Shown: positions 54,598 to 64,000 of the stretch, piece by piece
Numbering within the stretch: the stretch's first letter is position 1
Layout of the letters: each line of letters opens with the position of its first letter
NCBI GenBank assembly: GCA_019279435.1
Contig: JAAALK010000084.1
Span: 12,604,916 to 12,668,915, forward strand
DNA from: Zizania palustris
Taxonomy: Eukaryota; Streptophyta; Magnoliopsida; Poales; Poaceae
Direction of reading: 5' to 3'
Length of the DNA stretch: 64,000 nucleotides
Made by a program: the position numbers and the translations under genes
Notes under the pieces: generated by a model
Told to the model about the DNA's origin: nothing
Database searches by the model: none
What the model saw: only the letters and a program-made list of their open reading frames with translations

Positions 54598-57500
54598 TCA
54601 CTCATGCAAGTATCTAATACCCATGGAGCTCAGGTGCGCCTCATGCTTGGGCTTTGGAAGAGGCTTCATCAATGGATCTGCCATGTTCAAATCCGTGTGC
54701 ACATTGCAAATCTTTACATCACTTCTCTCAATGATCTCGCGGATAAGGTGATATCGCCGAAGTATATGTTTAGACTTCTGGTGTGATCTAGGCTCTTTTA
54801 CTTGCGCAATGGCACAACTATTATCACAATAGAGGTCCACTAGACTGGATGCACTAGGAGCAACACCTAGCTCAGAAATAAACTTTTTGATCCAAATGGC
54901 CTCCTTAGCAGCTTATAAAGCAGCGATATAATCAGCTTCTATTGTAGAATCGCCCACCGTCTCTTGCTTAGAACTCTTCCAACTCACTGCACCTCCATTG
55001 AGGTAGAACACAAAGCTAGATTGTGATCGAGAATTATCTTTATCGGTCTGAAAGCTAGCATCCGTGTAACCACTTACAACGAGCTCCTCTTCACCACCAT
55101 ACACTAGGAACATTTCCTCAGTCCTTCTCAAGTACTTGAGGATACTCTTTACTACAGCCCAGTGACTTTCACCCGGGTTAGATTGATACCTGCTCATAAC
55201 ACTTAGAGCATATGACACATCTGGACGTGTACATAATATGGCATACATGATGGATCCAATTGCGGAGGCATACGAGATCACACTCATCTTCTCTAGCTCA
55301 TCATGTATCGCATCACACTGAGTCTTACTAAGAGAAATACCATGTGACATTGGCAGAAAACCCTTCTTAGAATTCTGCATTTTGAATTGTTTCAAAACCT
55401 TGTCAATGTACATACTCTGGCTCAATCCAATTAGCCGCTTTGATCTATCTCTATAGATATTTATGCCAAAAATGTATGCTGCCTCTCCAAGATATTTCAT
55501 CGAAAAACTGTTTTTCAGTGAAGTCTTGACATCATTCAACAAAGGAATGTCATTTCCGATCAATAATATGTCATCCACATACATGACCAGAAACACAAGT
55601 GAGCTCCCACTAGCCTTCTTGTAAACACAAGGCTCTTCTTCGTTCTTGATGAAGCCAAACCCTTTGACTACCTCATCAAAGTGAAGATTCCAACTCTGAG
55701 AATCTTGTTTTAGTCCATAAATGAATTTATGCAACTTACATACTTTCTCAGAATTTTCTAGACCATCAAGACCTTCAGGCTGTGTCATGTACACATCCTC
55801 ACTTAGGCTTCCATTCAGGAAAGCCGTATTGACATCCGTTTCCCATATCTCATAACCATAAAATCCGAATAGACTTAAGTATTGTGACGGGTGAAAACGT
55901 TTTATCATAATCAACACATTGAATTTATCTGAAACCTTTCACCACCAGTCGTGCCTTATAGATGTGAACATTTCCATCAATGTCTATCTTTTTCTTGAAG
56001 ATCCATTTATACTTAATAGTTTGTACTCTATCTGGTGGATCAATTAAGTTCCAAACTTGGTTTTCTCACATGGACTCCAACTCAGATCCAATGGCTTTAA
56101 GCCATTTCTTATAGTTTGGTCCCGTCACTGCTTCCGCATAGATCTTGGGCTCGTCGTTATGCAACAACAATACGTCGCGATGCCCGATGGTCAAAAACAT
56201 GAACCTCTCTAGCGCATGGCTTATCCTCTTAGACCTCCGTGGGGTTGGCGCATACACAACAAGCTCTGCAACACCTTGCTTATCCCGTTGTTGTTCAGTG
56301 GGATCTAGAACACTTTCCAGCGGCTCTCGAACCTCTTTGAGATGCACCATCCTCCCACTAACTCCTTTTGAGAGAAACTCTTTCTCAAGGAATACACCAT
56401 TCCGAGCGACAAACACTTTGCCCTCTTCTCTATTATAGAAATAGTATCATTTGGTTTCCTTAGGATATCCCACAAAGAAGCACTTGTCAGACTTATGACT
56501 GAGCTTGTCGACGTTTGACATACGCCTCACATCCCCAAATATTTAGAAAAGACAAACAAGGACGCCTCCAGACCACATCTCATATGGCGTCTTCTCTACT
56601 GACTTAGATGGAACTCTATTTATCGTGAAACCTGCGGTTTCTAGAGCGTGACCCTAAAAGGATAATGGAAGATCAGTGTGACGCATCATGGACCGAACCA
56701 TGTCCAACAAGGTGCGGTTCCTCTGCTCGGACACTCCATTACATTGGGGTGTGCCGGGTGGAGTCAGCGGTGGAACAATTCCAAACTGTTTCATATGATC
56801 ACTAAACTCAAGGCTCAAATATTCACCTTCATGATCAAATCGTAGAAATTTAATTGTCTTTCTCGTATGATTTTGTACTTTATTTTGGAACTCCTTGAAA
56901 TTTTCGAAGGATTCCCACTTATGCCTCATCAAGTAGACATAGCCATATCTACTAAATTCGTCGGTAAATGTGATAAAGTACTGAAAACCATTCCTAGCCA
57001 TGTGAATCATTGGACCACACACATCAATATGTACTATGGCCAATATCTCACTCGCCCTCTCAATTTGTCCAGTGAAAGACGTCTTTATCATTTTGCCAAG
57101 TAAGCAAGACTCGCATGTGTCATATGATTCAAAATCAAATGACTCCAAAAGTTCATCAATATGGAGCTTCTGCACGCGCTTCTCATTTATATGACCCAAA
57201 CAGCAATGCCAGACGTAGGTAGGATTTAAATCATTGAGTCATTGTTTCTTTGTACTAATGTTATAGACATGTGCATCTTCAAGATTCAGAATGTATAAGC
57301 CATTCACCAATGGGCAAATTCCATAGAGCATGCCATTCGAGAATATAGAACAACACTTGTTCTTTATCATGAACTCAAATCCATCTTCCTCCCAACATGA
57401 AGAAGAGATAATATTTCTACCTAATGCTGGAACATAGTCACACTTATTTAATTCTAGAACTAATCCTAAGGGTAGCAACAAAGAATAAGCACCAACAACC

Positions 57501-57640
57501 AACATTGTAACCTTTTCACCATTGCCGATGTGAATATCTAGTTCACCTACTGCACACTTTCTTGACCTACTTAGTCCTTGCAGCGATTTTCAAGTGTGAA
57601 TAATTGAACTGGTATCAAATACACATGAATCACTTGGATG
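54598..57640 (-). pseudogene. pol of copia I (protease, integrase, RT, RNase H), damaged
   Basis: In order: protease remnant (SCVFDTSSIIH, where the usual DTG/DSG reads DTS), GAG-pre-integrase (HVYNISTKKQ), integrase (HIDVCGPMIH, LRFDHEGEYLS, GTPQCNGVSEQRNRTLLDM), RT (TDVNTAFLNGSLSEDVYM, active site MYVDDILLIGND) and RNase H (GYTDASFQTDKD, DSTIEADYIAAL, then a TAA, then DLYCDNSCAIA, KHILRRYHLIRE). Several stops and shifts are present, for example near 54913, 55920 and 56650. The reading order and YVDD motif make it Ty1/copia. Confidence 0.83.
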
Positions 57641-58055
57641 AGTCGCAAGATTAATTGAAATAACATTTATACTTGAAGTAGAAGCGGAAATCCTACCTCC
57701 CTTATGCTTCCAATTTGTCTGGATCAGAACTTCCAATCTGGCATCGGAAATTCCGATCTGACTTCTCTGTCACAAATTTTGTCTGGCATCGGAACTTCTG
57801 ATCAACCATCGAAACTTATGATCCGACAAATATCGGAACTCCGGATCAGGTATCAGAACTTCCGAAGTTCTGCAAACAGAAACAGATCTAATCTGTTTTA
57901 ATTCTTCTAAGTCCAATTTGCAATTCCTGAACCATTGACCCATTTTACCTTTTAGCCTGACCTTGGCTCTCAAAAATGACTTGGTGTTCCATAATCATAT
58001 TATGGACATTCTTGTTCTAATATTGCTTCCAAATCTTAGAGAACAAACAGGCAGG
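57641..58055 (-). pseudogene. gag remnant of copia I
   Basis: Minus-strand reading carries repeated peptides such as SDRNFRCQ, generated by an array of TCGGAA-TTCCGA-type near-palindromes (57720-57872). No zinc knuckle or gag domain could be made out. Confidence 0.35.
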
Positions 58056-58075
58056 TATGAGACAACTTACATTAA

Positions 58076-58750
58076 GTGCCTCATTCGAGTGATTCTCACA
58101 AGCCCTCCGGTCAACCAGTTCATCATGAATGGGCGGGGACCCTGTGGGCTCTGTACGTATCCGGGTCAGGGTATCCTCCGCAACCTAACACTGTGCCTTA
58201 TTTTCCTTCGGAGTATTATGGATGGCAGGGGCAAACAGACGCAGCAGAGGGGGGCATCGTCCACAGACTGTCCGTGGTGCCTCCGAATCGGACCATGCAG
58301 AGCAAAGCTGAAGGGTGCGAGCACGCAGAGGCTGAGGTCAGGGAGTACGAATCCATAACCATCAGAGCTGGGTCTCAGGAAGTCCCAATCCCGAAGATTT
58401 TGTCACCGAGGTCTGATGGAGGTAAGTCTCATGCTTCGGCCGAGCTCTGCGCCAAAGCTTGGTTTGGTCGGCCGAACGAGGTCTGCCCATCTGTTGGGGT
58501 TCGCAGCGAAGCACCCTTCGAACACAGGGTGCACAAGGCCAAATGGCACAGTACCACTTCAGCCATAATTAATGGAAGCCGAACAGTCGCACCCGGCACC
58601 AAGCCACAACCATCTTGGGATCCTCTAGGCATGTCCAAATCACAGAAGAGACGCCTACAAATACTCCGGGCATAGGAGATGCACAAGAAGAAAGCTGAGG
58701 CCGAGCGCGACGCTATCTTCGAGGAAATCCGCCCTCGGCAAGCTACAAAG
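58076..58750 (+). pseudogene. gag C-terminal part of H2
   Basis: About 200 codons from 58076, ending KPQPSWDPLGMSKSQKRRLQ before a TAG near 58673, then EMHKKKAEAERDAIFEE. The motif W.P.GMSK.QKRR.QR is usual at the gag/protease border of Tat elements. The N-terminal gag is missing. Confidence 0.6.
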
Positions 58751-58819
58751 TAGGTATGGAGGGAGAAGCCGGTTGAGATAAATAACCCAGCTCCTAGTCC
58801 ATGCGACGACGACGATGAC

Positions 58820-59545
58820 ATGCTCGACGACGATTACTCGCCCATCTCTGAAGGGCCCGCACCCCAGGTGATGGATATCAACATCATCACGCTACCTACC
58901 AAGTTCTCCCTACCGCAGGACAAGGCCGAGGTTGCTCAATTGAACCTTGGCCCGCGCAATGCCATCTTCGAGAAACCCGAGGACTCGGCTTGCCATCTAA
59001 AGCCCCTCTATGTCAGAGGTCACATCGATGGGAAGTGGATTTCTCGAATGCTCGTCGACGGCGGCGCCACTGTTAACTTAATGCCTTATTCGTTGTTGAA
59101 GAAACTTGGCAGGGACGAAGATGACCTGAAGAAAACCAACTTGATGCTCAACGGCTTCAACGACGAGAGCTCTGAGGCCAAGGGAGTACTCTCTATGGAG
59201 TTGACGGTGGGCAACAAGACGTTGCCAACAACATTTTTCGTCGTCGACTTGCAAGGTAATTATAGCGTACTACTCGGACGCGACTGGATTCACGCGAACT
59301 ATTGCATTCCTTCTACTCTACACCAGTGCCTGATACAGTGGGACGACGATGAGGTGGAGGTCATTCCAGCGGATACTTTGGCCCAAGTAGCATTGGCCGA
59401 TGTATCGGTTGACGCCGTCCATAACAAAGTAGAGTGTCTATCAGGTAGGGATCTCTCGGATTACGATTTTGTTAGTGTATCCGGAGGACGGTTTGTACCA
59501 GTGTCTGTAAAGCTGGCTGGAGTAGCACGACTGTTTTTGTATTAA
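58820..59545 (+). pseudogene. Aspartic protease region of H2
   Basis: 241 codons, an open frame. Active site MLVDGGATVNLMPYSLLKKL (DGG in place of DSG/DTG, common in this lineage) and the second conserved stretch SVLLGRDWIHANYCIPS. It cleaves the gag-pol polyprotein. This part is undamaged but separated from RT by a stop and shift at about 59545. Confidence 0.75.
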
Positions 59546-59550
59546 TAGTC

Positions 59551-60705
59551 ATGTCTAGCAAGAGTAATCTAGATTGGCTAAAGTCTCGCGTGGAGCAATA
59601 TCGGTCTAATAAAGACGGTATTGCCGAGGCCATCGGGGACTTTAGCGAAGTAGAGAAATTAGGACAAGCTTTTGCGTCGGCCAACCCCTTGGAGGAAGTT
59701 GACATAGGTAATGGTAGCATCCCAAGGCCGACATTTGTAAACCAACATTTACAGCCCGATGAAAAGGCTGAAGTAATAAAGTTACTTCGGTCGTATGTCG
59801 ATTGTTTCACATGGGAGTATAGCGAGATGCCAGGGCTAAGCCGCAAGCTCATGGAGCATTCGCTGCCCATCAAGTCCGGATTTAGGCCTTATAAGCAGCC
59901 TCCCCGCCACTTTAATTCGACCATCTATGACCGAGTTAAAGAAGAAGTGGAGCGACTACTCAAGGATGAATTTATTAGGCCGTGCAGGTACGCGGAATGG
60001 GTTGGTAACATTGTGCCTGTAGAGAAGAAAGGGAGCGGCAATATACGGGTATGCATTGATTTTAGGGATCTTAAATGAGCCACTCCAAAGGACGAGTATC
60101 CAATGTCGATAGCCGACATGCTGATCAACGATGCCTCAGGACGCAAGGTTCTAAGTTTTCTTGATGGCAATGCTGGTTATAATCAAATCTTTATGGCCGA
60201 AGAGGACGTCTACAAGACTGCCTTTCGATGCCCTGGTTTTGTCGGTTTATTCGATTGGGTCGTCATGACTTTTGGTTTGAAAAATGCCAGCGCCACATAT
60301 CAGTGCACTATGAACTTGATCTTTCATGACTTGTTAGGAGTTATGTTAGAAGTTTACATCGATGATGTCGTAGTCAAATTGGACGCTATGGGAAACCATT
60401 TAGCCGATTTGAGGGTTGCTTTCGATACGATGCGACAGTATGGGTTGAAAATGAACCCACTCAAGTGTGCTTTTGGTGTGTCGGCGGGTAAGTTCTTGGG
60501 TTTCATGATTCACGAGAGAGGCATAGAAATTGATCCTAAGAGACATGAGAAGATTAGAAACATTTCGGCGCTGACATGCAAAAGGGATGTACAAAAATTG
60601 TTAGGCAAGATGAACTATTTGCGTCACTTCATATCCAACTTGTCCGGCAAGATTGATGCATTTGTCCCCATACTCCGGCTAAAGAATGAAGCCGAGTTCA
60701 CCTAG
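59551..60705 (+). pseudogene. Reverse transcriptase of H2
   Basis: Frames 59551-60078 (IKSGFRPYKQPPRHF, FIRPCRYAEWVGNIVPVEKK, IRVCIDFRDLK) and, past a TGA at 60076-60078, 60103-60705 (FLDGNAGYNQIFMAEEDVYK, active site EVYIDDVVVK, GKFLGFMIHERGIE). The stop falls where relatives have an arginine, consistent with CGA to TGA. A TAG at about 60703 falls at a Trp position. Confidence 0.85.
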
Positions 60706-61920
60706 GGGGAAAGCCAACAAACTGCTTTCGAAAAGATCAAGGAGTGCTTGTCATCACCGCCTATGGTGAGAGCACCTAAAGCCGGGATTCCATTCCGGTT
60801 ATACATCGCCGCTGAAGATAGCGTGATTGGAGTCGTGCTAACACAGGAGGTAGAGGGAAAAGAGTACATCATCACATTCTTGAGCCGCCGCCTGCTGGAC
60901 GCCGGAACCAGGTATGTGTTTGTAGAACGATTGTGTTTATCACTTTACTACGCGTGCACCAAATTGTGCCATTATCTTATCCCCACTACATGTGTTGTCG
61001 TTTGCCAAACCGATGTTATAAAGCACATGTTACAGAAGCCGATCCTAAGTGGAAGAATCGAAAAATGGGCTTACGCGTTGATTGAGTATGACTTGGCCTA
61101 CGAACCCCTAAGGGCGATGAAAGGCCAAATCATAGCCAACTTTATAGTTGATCACCACATAGATGTCAGCTGGAGTGACAACATTGCTCTAGTTGAGGTA
61201 GTGCCATGGAAGCTTTATTTTGACGGTTCGGCTTGCAATAGTGGCCAAGGTATTGGAGTGGTTCTCATATCGCCTAATGGAATGCACTTTGAAACTTCGG
61301 CCCGTCTAGAGTCTTCTTCCACCAATAACCAAGCCGAATATGAAGCCTTATTGCTAGGTCTTGAATTGCTAAGAATCTGTAGGTGCTAGACATGTTCACG
61401 CATATGGTGATTTTTTATTAGTAGTACAACAAGTAGCCAAGAATGCTCAATGTTTTAATGTCTTTCTTAATAGTTACTTAGACAAATGTCTAGACATAGT
61501 TGCTACTTTTGATGATTTCAAAATATCTCACGTATCAAGAGAAGCCAATTCAGTCACCAATGATTTGGCTCAGCAAGCATCTGGCTACCAAGTCAGGAGA
61601 GGAGAATTTTTTGTATTGGAGAAGCCGGTGTTTAGTCTCAATGCCAAAGCCAGTAATAGTGGGCAGGCACACCCTCCGAATCGAATCCCTCTAGCCGCCG
61701 AAGGTCACTGCGCGCCAAGGATCCTGGATCAGAGTATCCTGCCGACCGAAGGAGCTGGCGCGCCGAAGTCTATAGGCCTGAAGCCTCCTACACGTAGAAG
61801 GCTCCCCGGAGTCCGAACCCTCTGGAGGGCTTTGGCCCAGCACACTTCGAACGACCACCCCGGCCAGGCTTCGGCAGGAGCTAGAATGGCTCGAGGGGCA
61901 CCCCGAAGTCAGTAATTTAG
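60706..61920 (+). pseudogene. RNase H and second (archaeal-type) RNase H of H2
   Basis: RNase H: LYIAAEDSVIGVVLTQE, FLSRRLLDAGTRY, and CQTDVIKHMLQKPILSGRI. Second RNase H: PWKLYFDGSACNSGQGIGVV, SSTNNQAEYEALLLGLELL, then after a shift at about 61386 ARHVHAYGDFLLVVQQV and VSREANSVTNDLAQQAS. The extra RNase H is the mark of the Tat lineage. The following 61600-61920 is a proline-rich, CCGAAG-rich spacer. Confidence 0.8.
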
Positions 61921-62048
61921 AAGTTTTTGCAGAGGGCGGGCTGGCGAGATCCTCTGAAACTTGTAAGGGTGATTGGAGAGTCCCAATCATCCAGTATTTG
62001 AGAGACCCTAGCCAAAGGGTTGATCGGAAGGTTCGGCGACAAGCGCTC

Positions 62049-63230
62049 AAATTCATAATGATAGACGACACATTGTATCGCCGAACCATCGATTGAGTAC
62101 TATTGAAGTGTTTAGACCATGAGCAATCTCAGGTGGCTACAGGAGAAGTACATGAAGGGCTTTGCGGCACTCATCAGTCGGCCCAAAAGATGAGTTGGAT
62201 GCTCAAAAGAGCGGGTTTTTATTGGCCGACTATGACTGAAGATTGTTTCAAGTACTACAGAGGGTGTGAAGCATGTCAGAAGTTTGGCAACATCCAGTTA
62301 GCTCCTGCCTCATTGCTCAATCCTATTGTCAAGCCATGGCCATTTTGAGGTTGGGGTTTAGACTTCATCGGCCAGATTCACCCTCCTTCCTCAAAAGGGC
62401 ATCGGTTTGTGTTGATGGCAATGGATTACTTCACTAAATGGACCGAGGTCGTACCTCTCAAGAACATGACTCACAATGAGGTACGTGATTTTATTTTAAA
62501 ACACATCATACATAGATTCGGCATTCCTCAAACTCTTACTACGGATCAAGACAATTCATTTGTTTCTAGAGAAGTAAGGGACTTCACCGAATACTATGGT
62601 ATTAAGTTGGTAAACTCTTCACCTTACTATGCTCAGGCCAATGGTCAGGCCGAGTCTAGTAATAAAACTGTGATTAAGCTTATTAAGAAGAAAATTGAAG
62701 AGTTTCCGAAAAGGTGGCATGAAGTGCTTTCCGAGGCATTATGGGCTTGTAGGATTGCGAAGCACAGTGCTACCAAAGTCAGTCCATATGAATTGGTATA
62801 TGGACAAGAAGCCGTTCTGCCCATAGAGGTAGATCTTGGCTCCTTAAGAGTGTTAAAGCAAGATGGCTTATCGGTCGACGAGTATGAAACTCTTCTAAAG
62901 GATAATCTAGAGAAAGTGACCGATAAGAGACTAAGGGCTTTAGAAGCCGTAGAAATAGACAAGAAGAAAGTATCTAGAGCCTACAATAAAAAAGTTAAAC
63001 CAAAATCATTTCAGATAGGAGATTTGGTGTGGAAAACGATTTTACTCTTAGGCACGAAGAGTCCTAAGTTTGGTAAATGATAACCTAGTTGGGAAGGTCC
63101 TTTTAAAATAGCCGAAATCGCTCCCGGCAACGCATACATGTTGGAATCCCTGCAGGGAGGGCGGTTTCGAAGAGCTTTGAATGGTAGGTACTTGAAAAGG
63201 TATTTCCCAAGTGTGTGGCAAACATCATGA
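62049..63230 (+). pseudogene. Integrase of H2
   Basis: Zinc finger (EGLCGTHQSAQKMSWML, GCEACQKFGN), core (MAMDYFTKWTEVVPL, TTDQDNSFVSREVRDF, YAQANGQAESSNKTV, giving the D, D, E triad) and C-terminus (PKSFQIGDLVWK; then past stops, WEGPFKIAEIAPGNAYML and LNGRYLKRYFPS). Stops at about 62095 (Trp), 62346 (Arg) and 63078 (Trp) are of the TGG/CGA-to-TGA kind. No chromodomain, as expected for Tat. Confidence 0.85.
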
Positions 63231-63647
63231 AAAGTGTCAAAAAGCTGATATGGATGGTATCGTCTTCTGCTCGTTGTGCTTTTAGTTCACTCAGTTCACT
63301 AAAAGGCAGAGGGCATGTGTTGATAGCAAAAAATGGCATTAATGGCTAGATTGTCAAAATATCAATTTTAGTGATTTGGGCCAAAAATACACATGTCCAG
63401 GGTCTGTCCGAAGCCCTACAGGGCCGAAGTCCATTGATCTATGGGCTCCAAAAGCCTCTAGCCAGCCCATTGGCTTCGGCCGAGAATCCTTCGGAGGCCC
63501 ATGCCACCGAAGCTTTGGCCCGAGGAGTAGGCCTCGACGGGCCTGGCCGAAGCCCACTACGGCAGAGTTGGAGTTGTATGCGATTCTGGCTTAATTCTTA
63601 TCTCTACCTGGCCAGATTAATAGCAGATTAGATTAGGAATTAAGCCC

Positions 63648-63657
63648 CTATAAATAG
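63648..63657 (+). promoter_or_regulatory. TATA box in LTR of H2
   Basis: CTATAAATAG, about 330 bases into the LTR on the element strand. Confidence 0.45.
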
Positions 63658-63804
63658 AGAGGCAAGGCCAGTGTAGAGGCCCCCCAACTCAAATCAAACC
63701 AAAGCCCTATGCTTTGATCGTATTTACTTTACCATTATTTTCCTGTACCTCTTCGTGGGTTTGCTTGGAAGCCCTCCGCCGGCCACTACGGAATAGTGGT
63801 AACC

Positions 63805-63912
63805 CTTGTTACTTCGCTTGTGAAGTATCTGTTAATCTACGTAATAGATTGCTATCGCCTTGTTACTTCGCCTGTGAAGTATCCGCTAATCTGCGTAATA
63901 GATTGCTACCTT
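63805..63912 (+). repeat. Tandem repeat, 2 x 54 bp, in LTR of H2
   Basis: Units begin CTTGTTACTTCGC at 63805 and 63859 and contain GTAATAGATTGCTA; few differences. Confidence 0.9.
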
Positions 63913-64000
63913 CGCTACTAGTGCAACACTTAGCAAAATTCAGTCCTCAGGCCGAATTGGTACTTCGAATTGTCTTTGTTGCATGTTCGCACGTTCGGAG

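Larger units (their letters stand above)
53090..58055 (-). mobile_element. Copia element I (minus strand, no recognisable 5' LTR or primer site)
   Basis: A 3' LTR with polypurine tract on the left, then RNase H, RT, integrase, GAG-pre-integrase and protease, then a gag remnant that stops near 58055 without primer site or 5' LTR. The left boundary is uncertain. The element differs from the SIRE-type copias A-C. Confidence 0.65.
58056..64000 (+). mobile_element. Tat-type gypsy element H2 (gag end to 3' LTR, runs off right edge)
   Basis: Plus strand: gag end, protease, RT, RNase H, a second (archaeal-type) RNase H, integrase, polypurine tract and LTR. The domain order with a second RNase H between RNase H and integrase is diagnostic of the Tat lineage. 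The coding region holds several stops, mostly TGA or TAG at Trp and Arg positions. Confidence 0.8.
63318..64000 (+). repeat. 3' LTR of gypsy element H2 (truncated by window end)
   Basis: Starts TGTTGATAGCAAAAAATGG directly after the purine-rich AAAAGGCAGAGGGCATG. Carries many CCGAAG/CTTCGG motifs (63400-63560), a TATA box CTATAAATAG at 63648-63657 and a 54-bp tandem repeat. The LTR of H1 has a different sequence. Confidence 0.75.

Noticed and set aside
1..64000. CRISPR array, bacterial operons, tRNA or rRNA genes
   Set aside because: Looked for repeat-spacer structure and tRNA-like A/B box clusters; none was recognisable. The only tandem repeats are the short ones listed.

Overview
This is a stretch of plant nuclear DNA, most likely from a grass. 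The grounds are GC-rich 5' exons beside AT-rich introns, Tourist-, hAT- and Mutator-type small transposons, several SIRE/Maximus-type Ty1/copia and chromovirus/Tat-type Ty3/gypsy retrotransposons, and a seven-exon nuclear gene for a mitochondrial DEAD-box helicase. I cannot fix the species. By eye, roughly four fifths of the window is transposable elements, most of them nested.

Layout. 1-11836 is a nest read mainly on the minus strand. Copia element A (gag and 5' LTR) has its gag broken by gypsy element D, whose own gag is broken by the LTR of gypsy element E. The LTR of A is split by a complete relative, copia element B (4187-11535, target duplication TACCC), which kept gag but lost pol. 11837-13356 and 23810-24869 are non-coding flank, probably an old gypsy LTR. 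Between them lies copia C: LTR, polypurine tract, pol and truncated gag, followed by a second copy of the left flank plus a second LTR flanked by ATTGG on both sides. That arrangement looks like a full-length allele joined to a solo-LTR allele.

24870-32043 holds the first two exons of a CCR4-NOT subunit 11 (CNOT11) gene or gene fragment. Exon 1 is split by a young chromovirus, F (25029-30446). 32044-34783 contains a 35-bp tandem repeat and two Tourist-like MITEs.

34934-50152 is the only gene that looks intact: a 596-residue RH9/RH53-type (PMH) DEAD-box RNA helicase with six GT-AG introns. Intron 1 carries a Mutator-like and a hAT-like element. Intron 3 is about 10.1 kb because a hAT-like element holds a chromovirus (G), which in turn holds two more hAT-like elements. 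Every exon and splice site remains in frame.

51407-64000 is again transposon: the LTR and gag start of a Tat-type gypsy element (H1), a damaged minus-strand copia element (I), then gag end, protease, RT, RNase H, second RNase H, integrase and 3' LTR of another Tat element (H2) whose LTR does not match that of H1.

I found no RNA genes, CRISPR arrays or clearly new biochemical system. The most informative features are structural: the C/solo-LTR junction, the gag-only element B, the split CNOT11 fragment, and the nested hATs inside an intact helicase intron.
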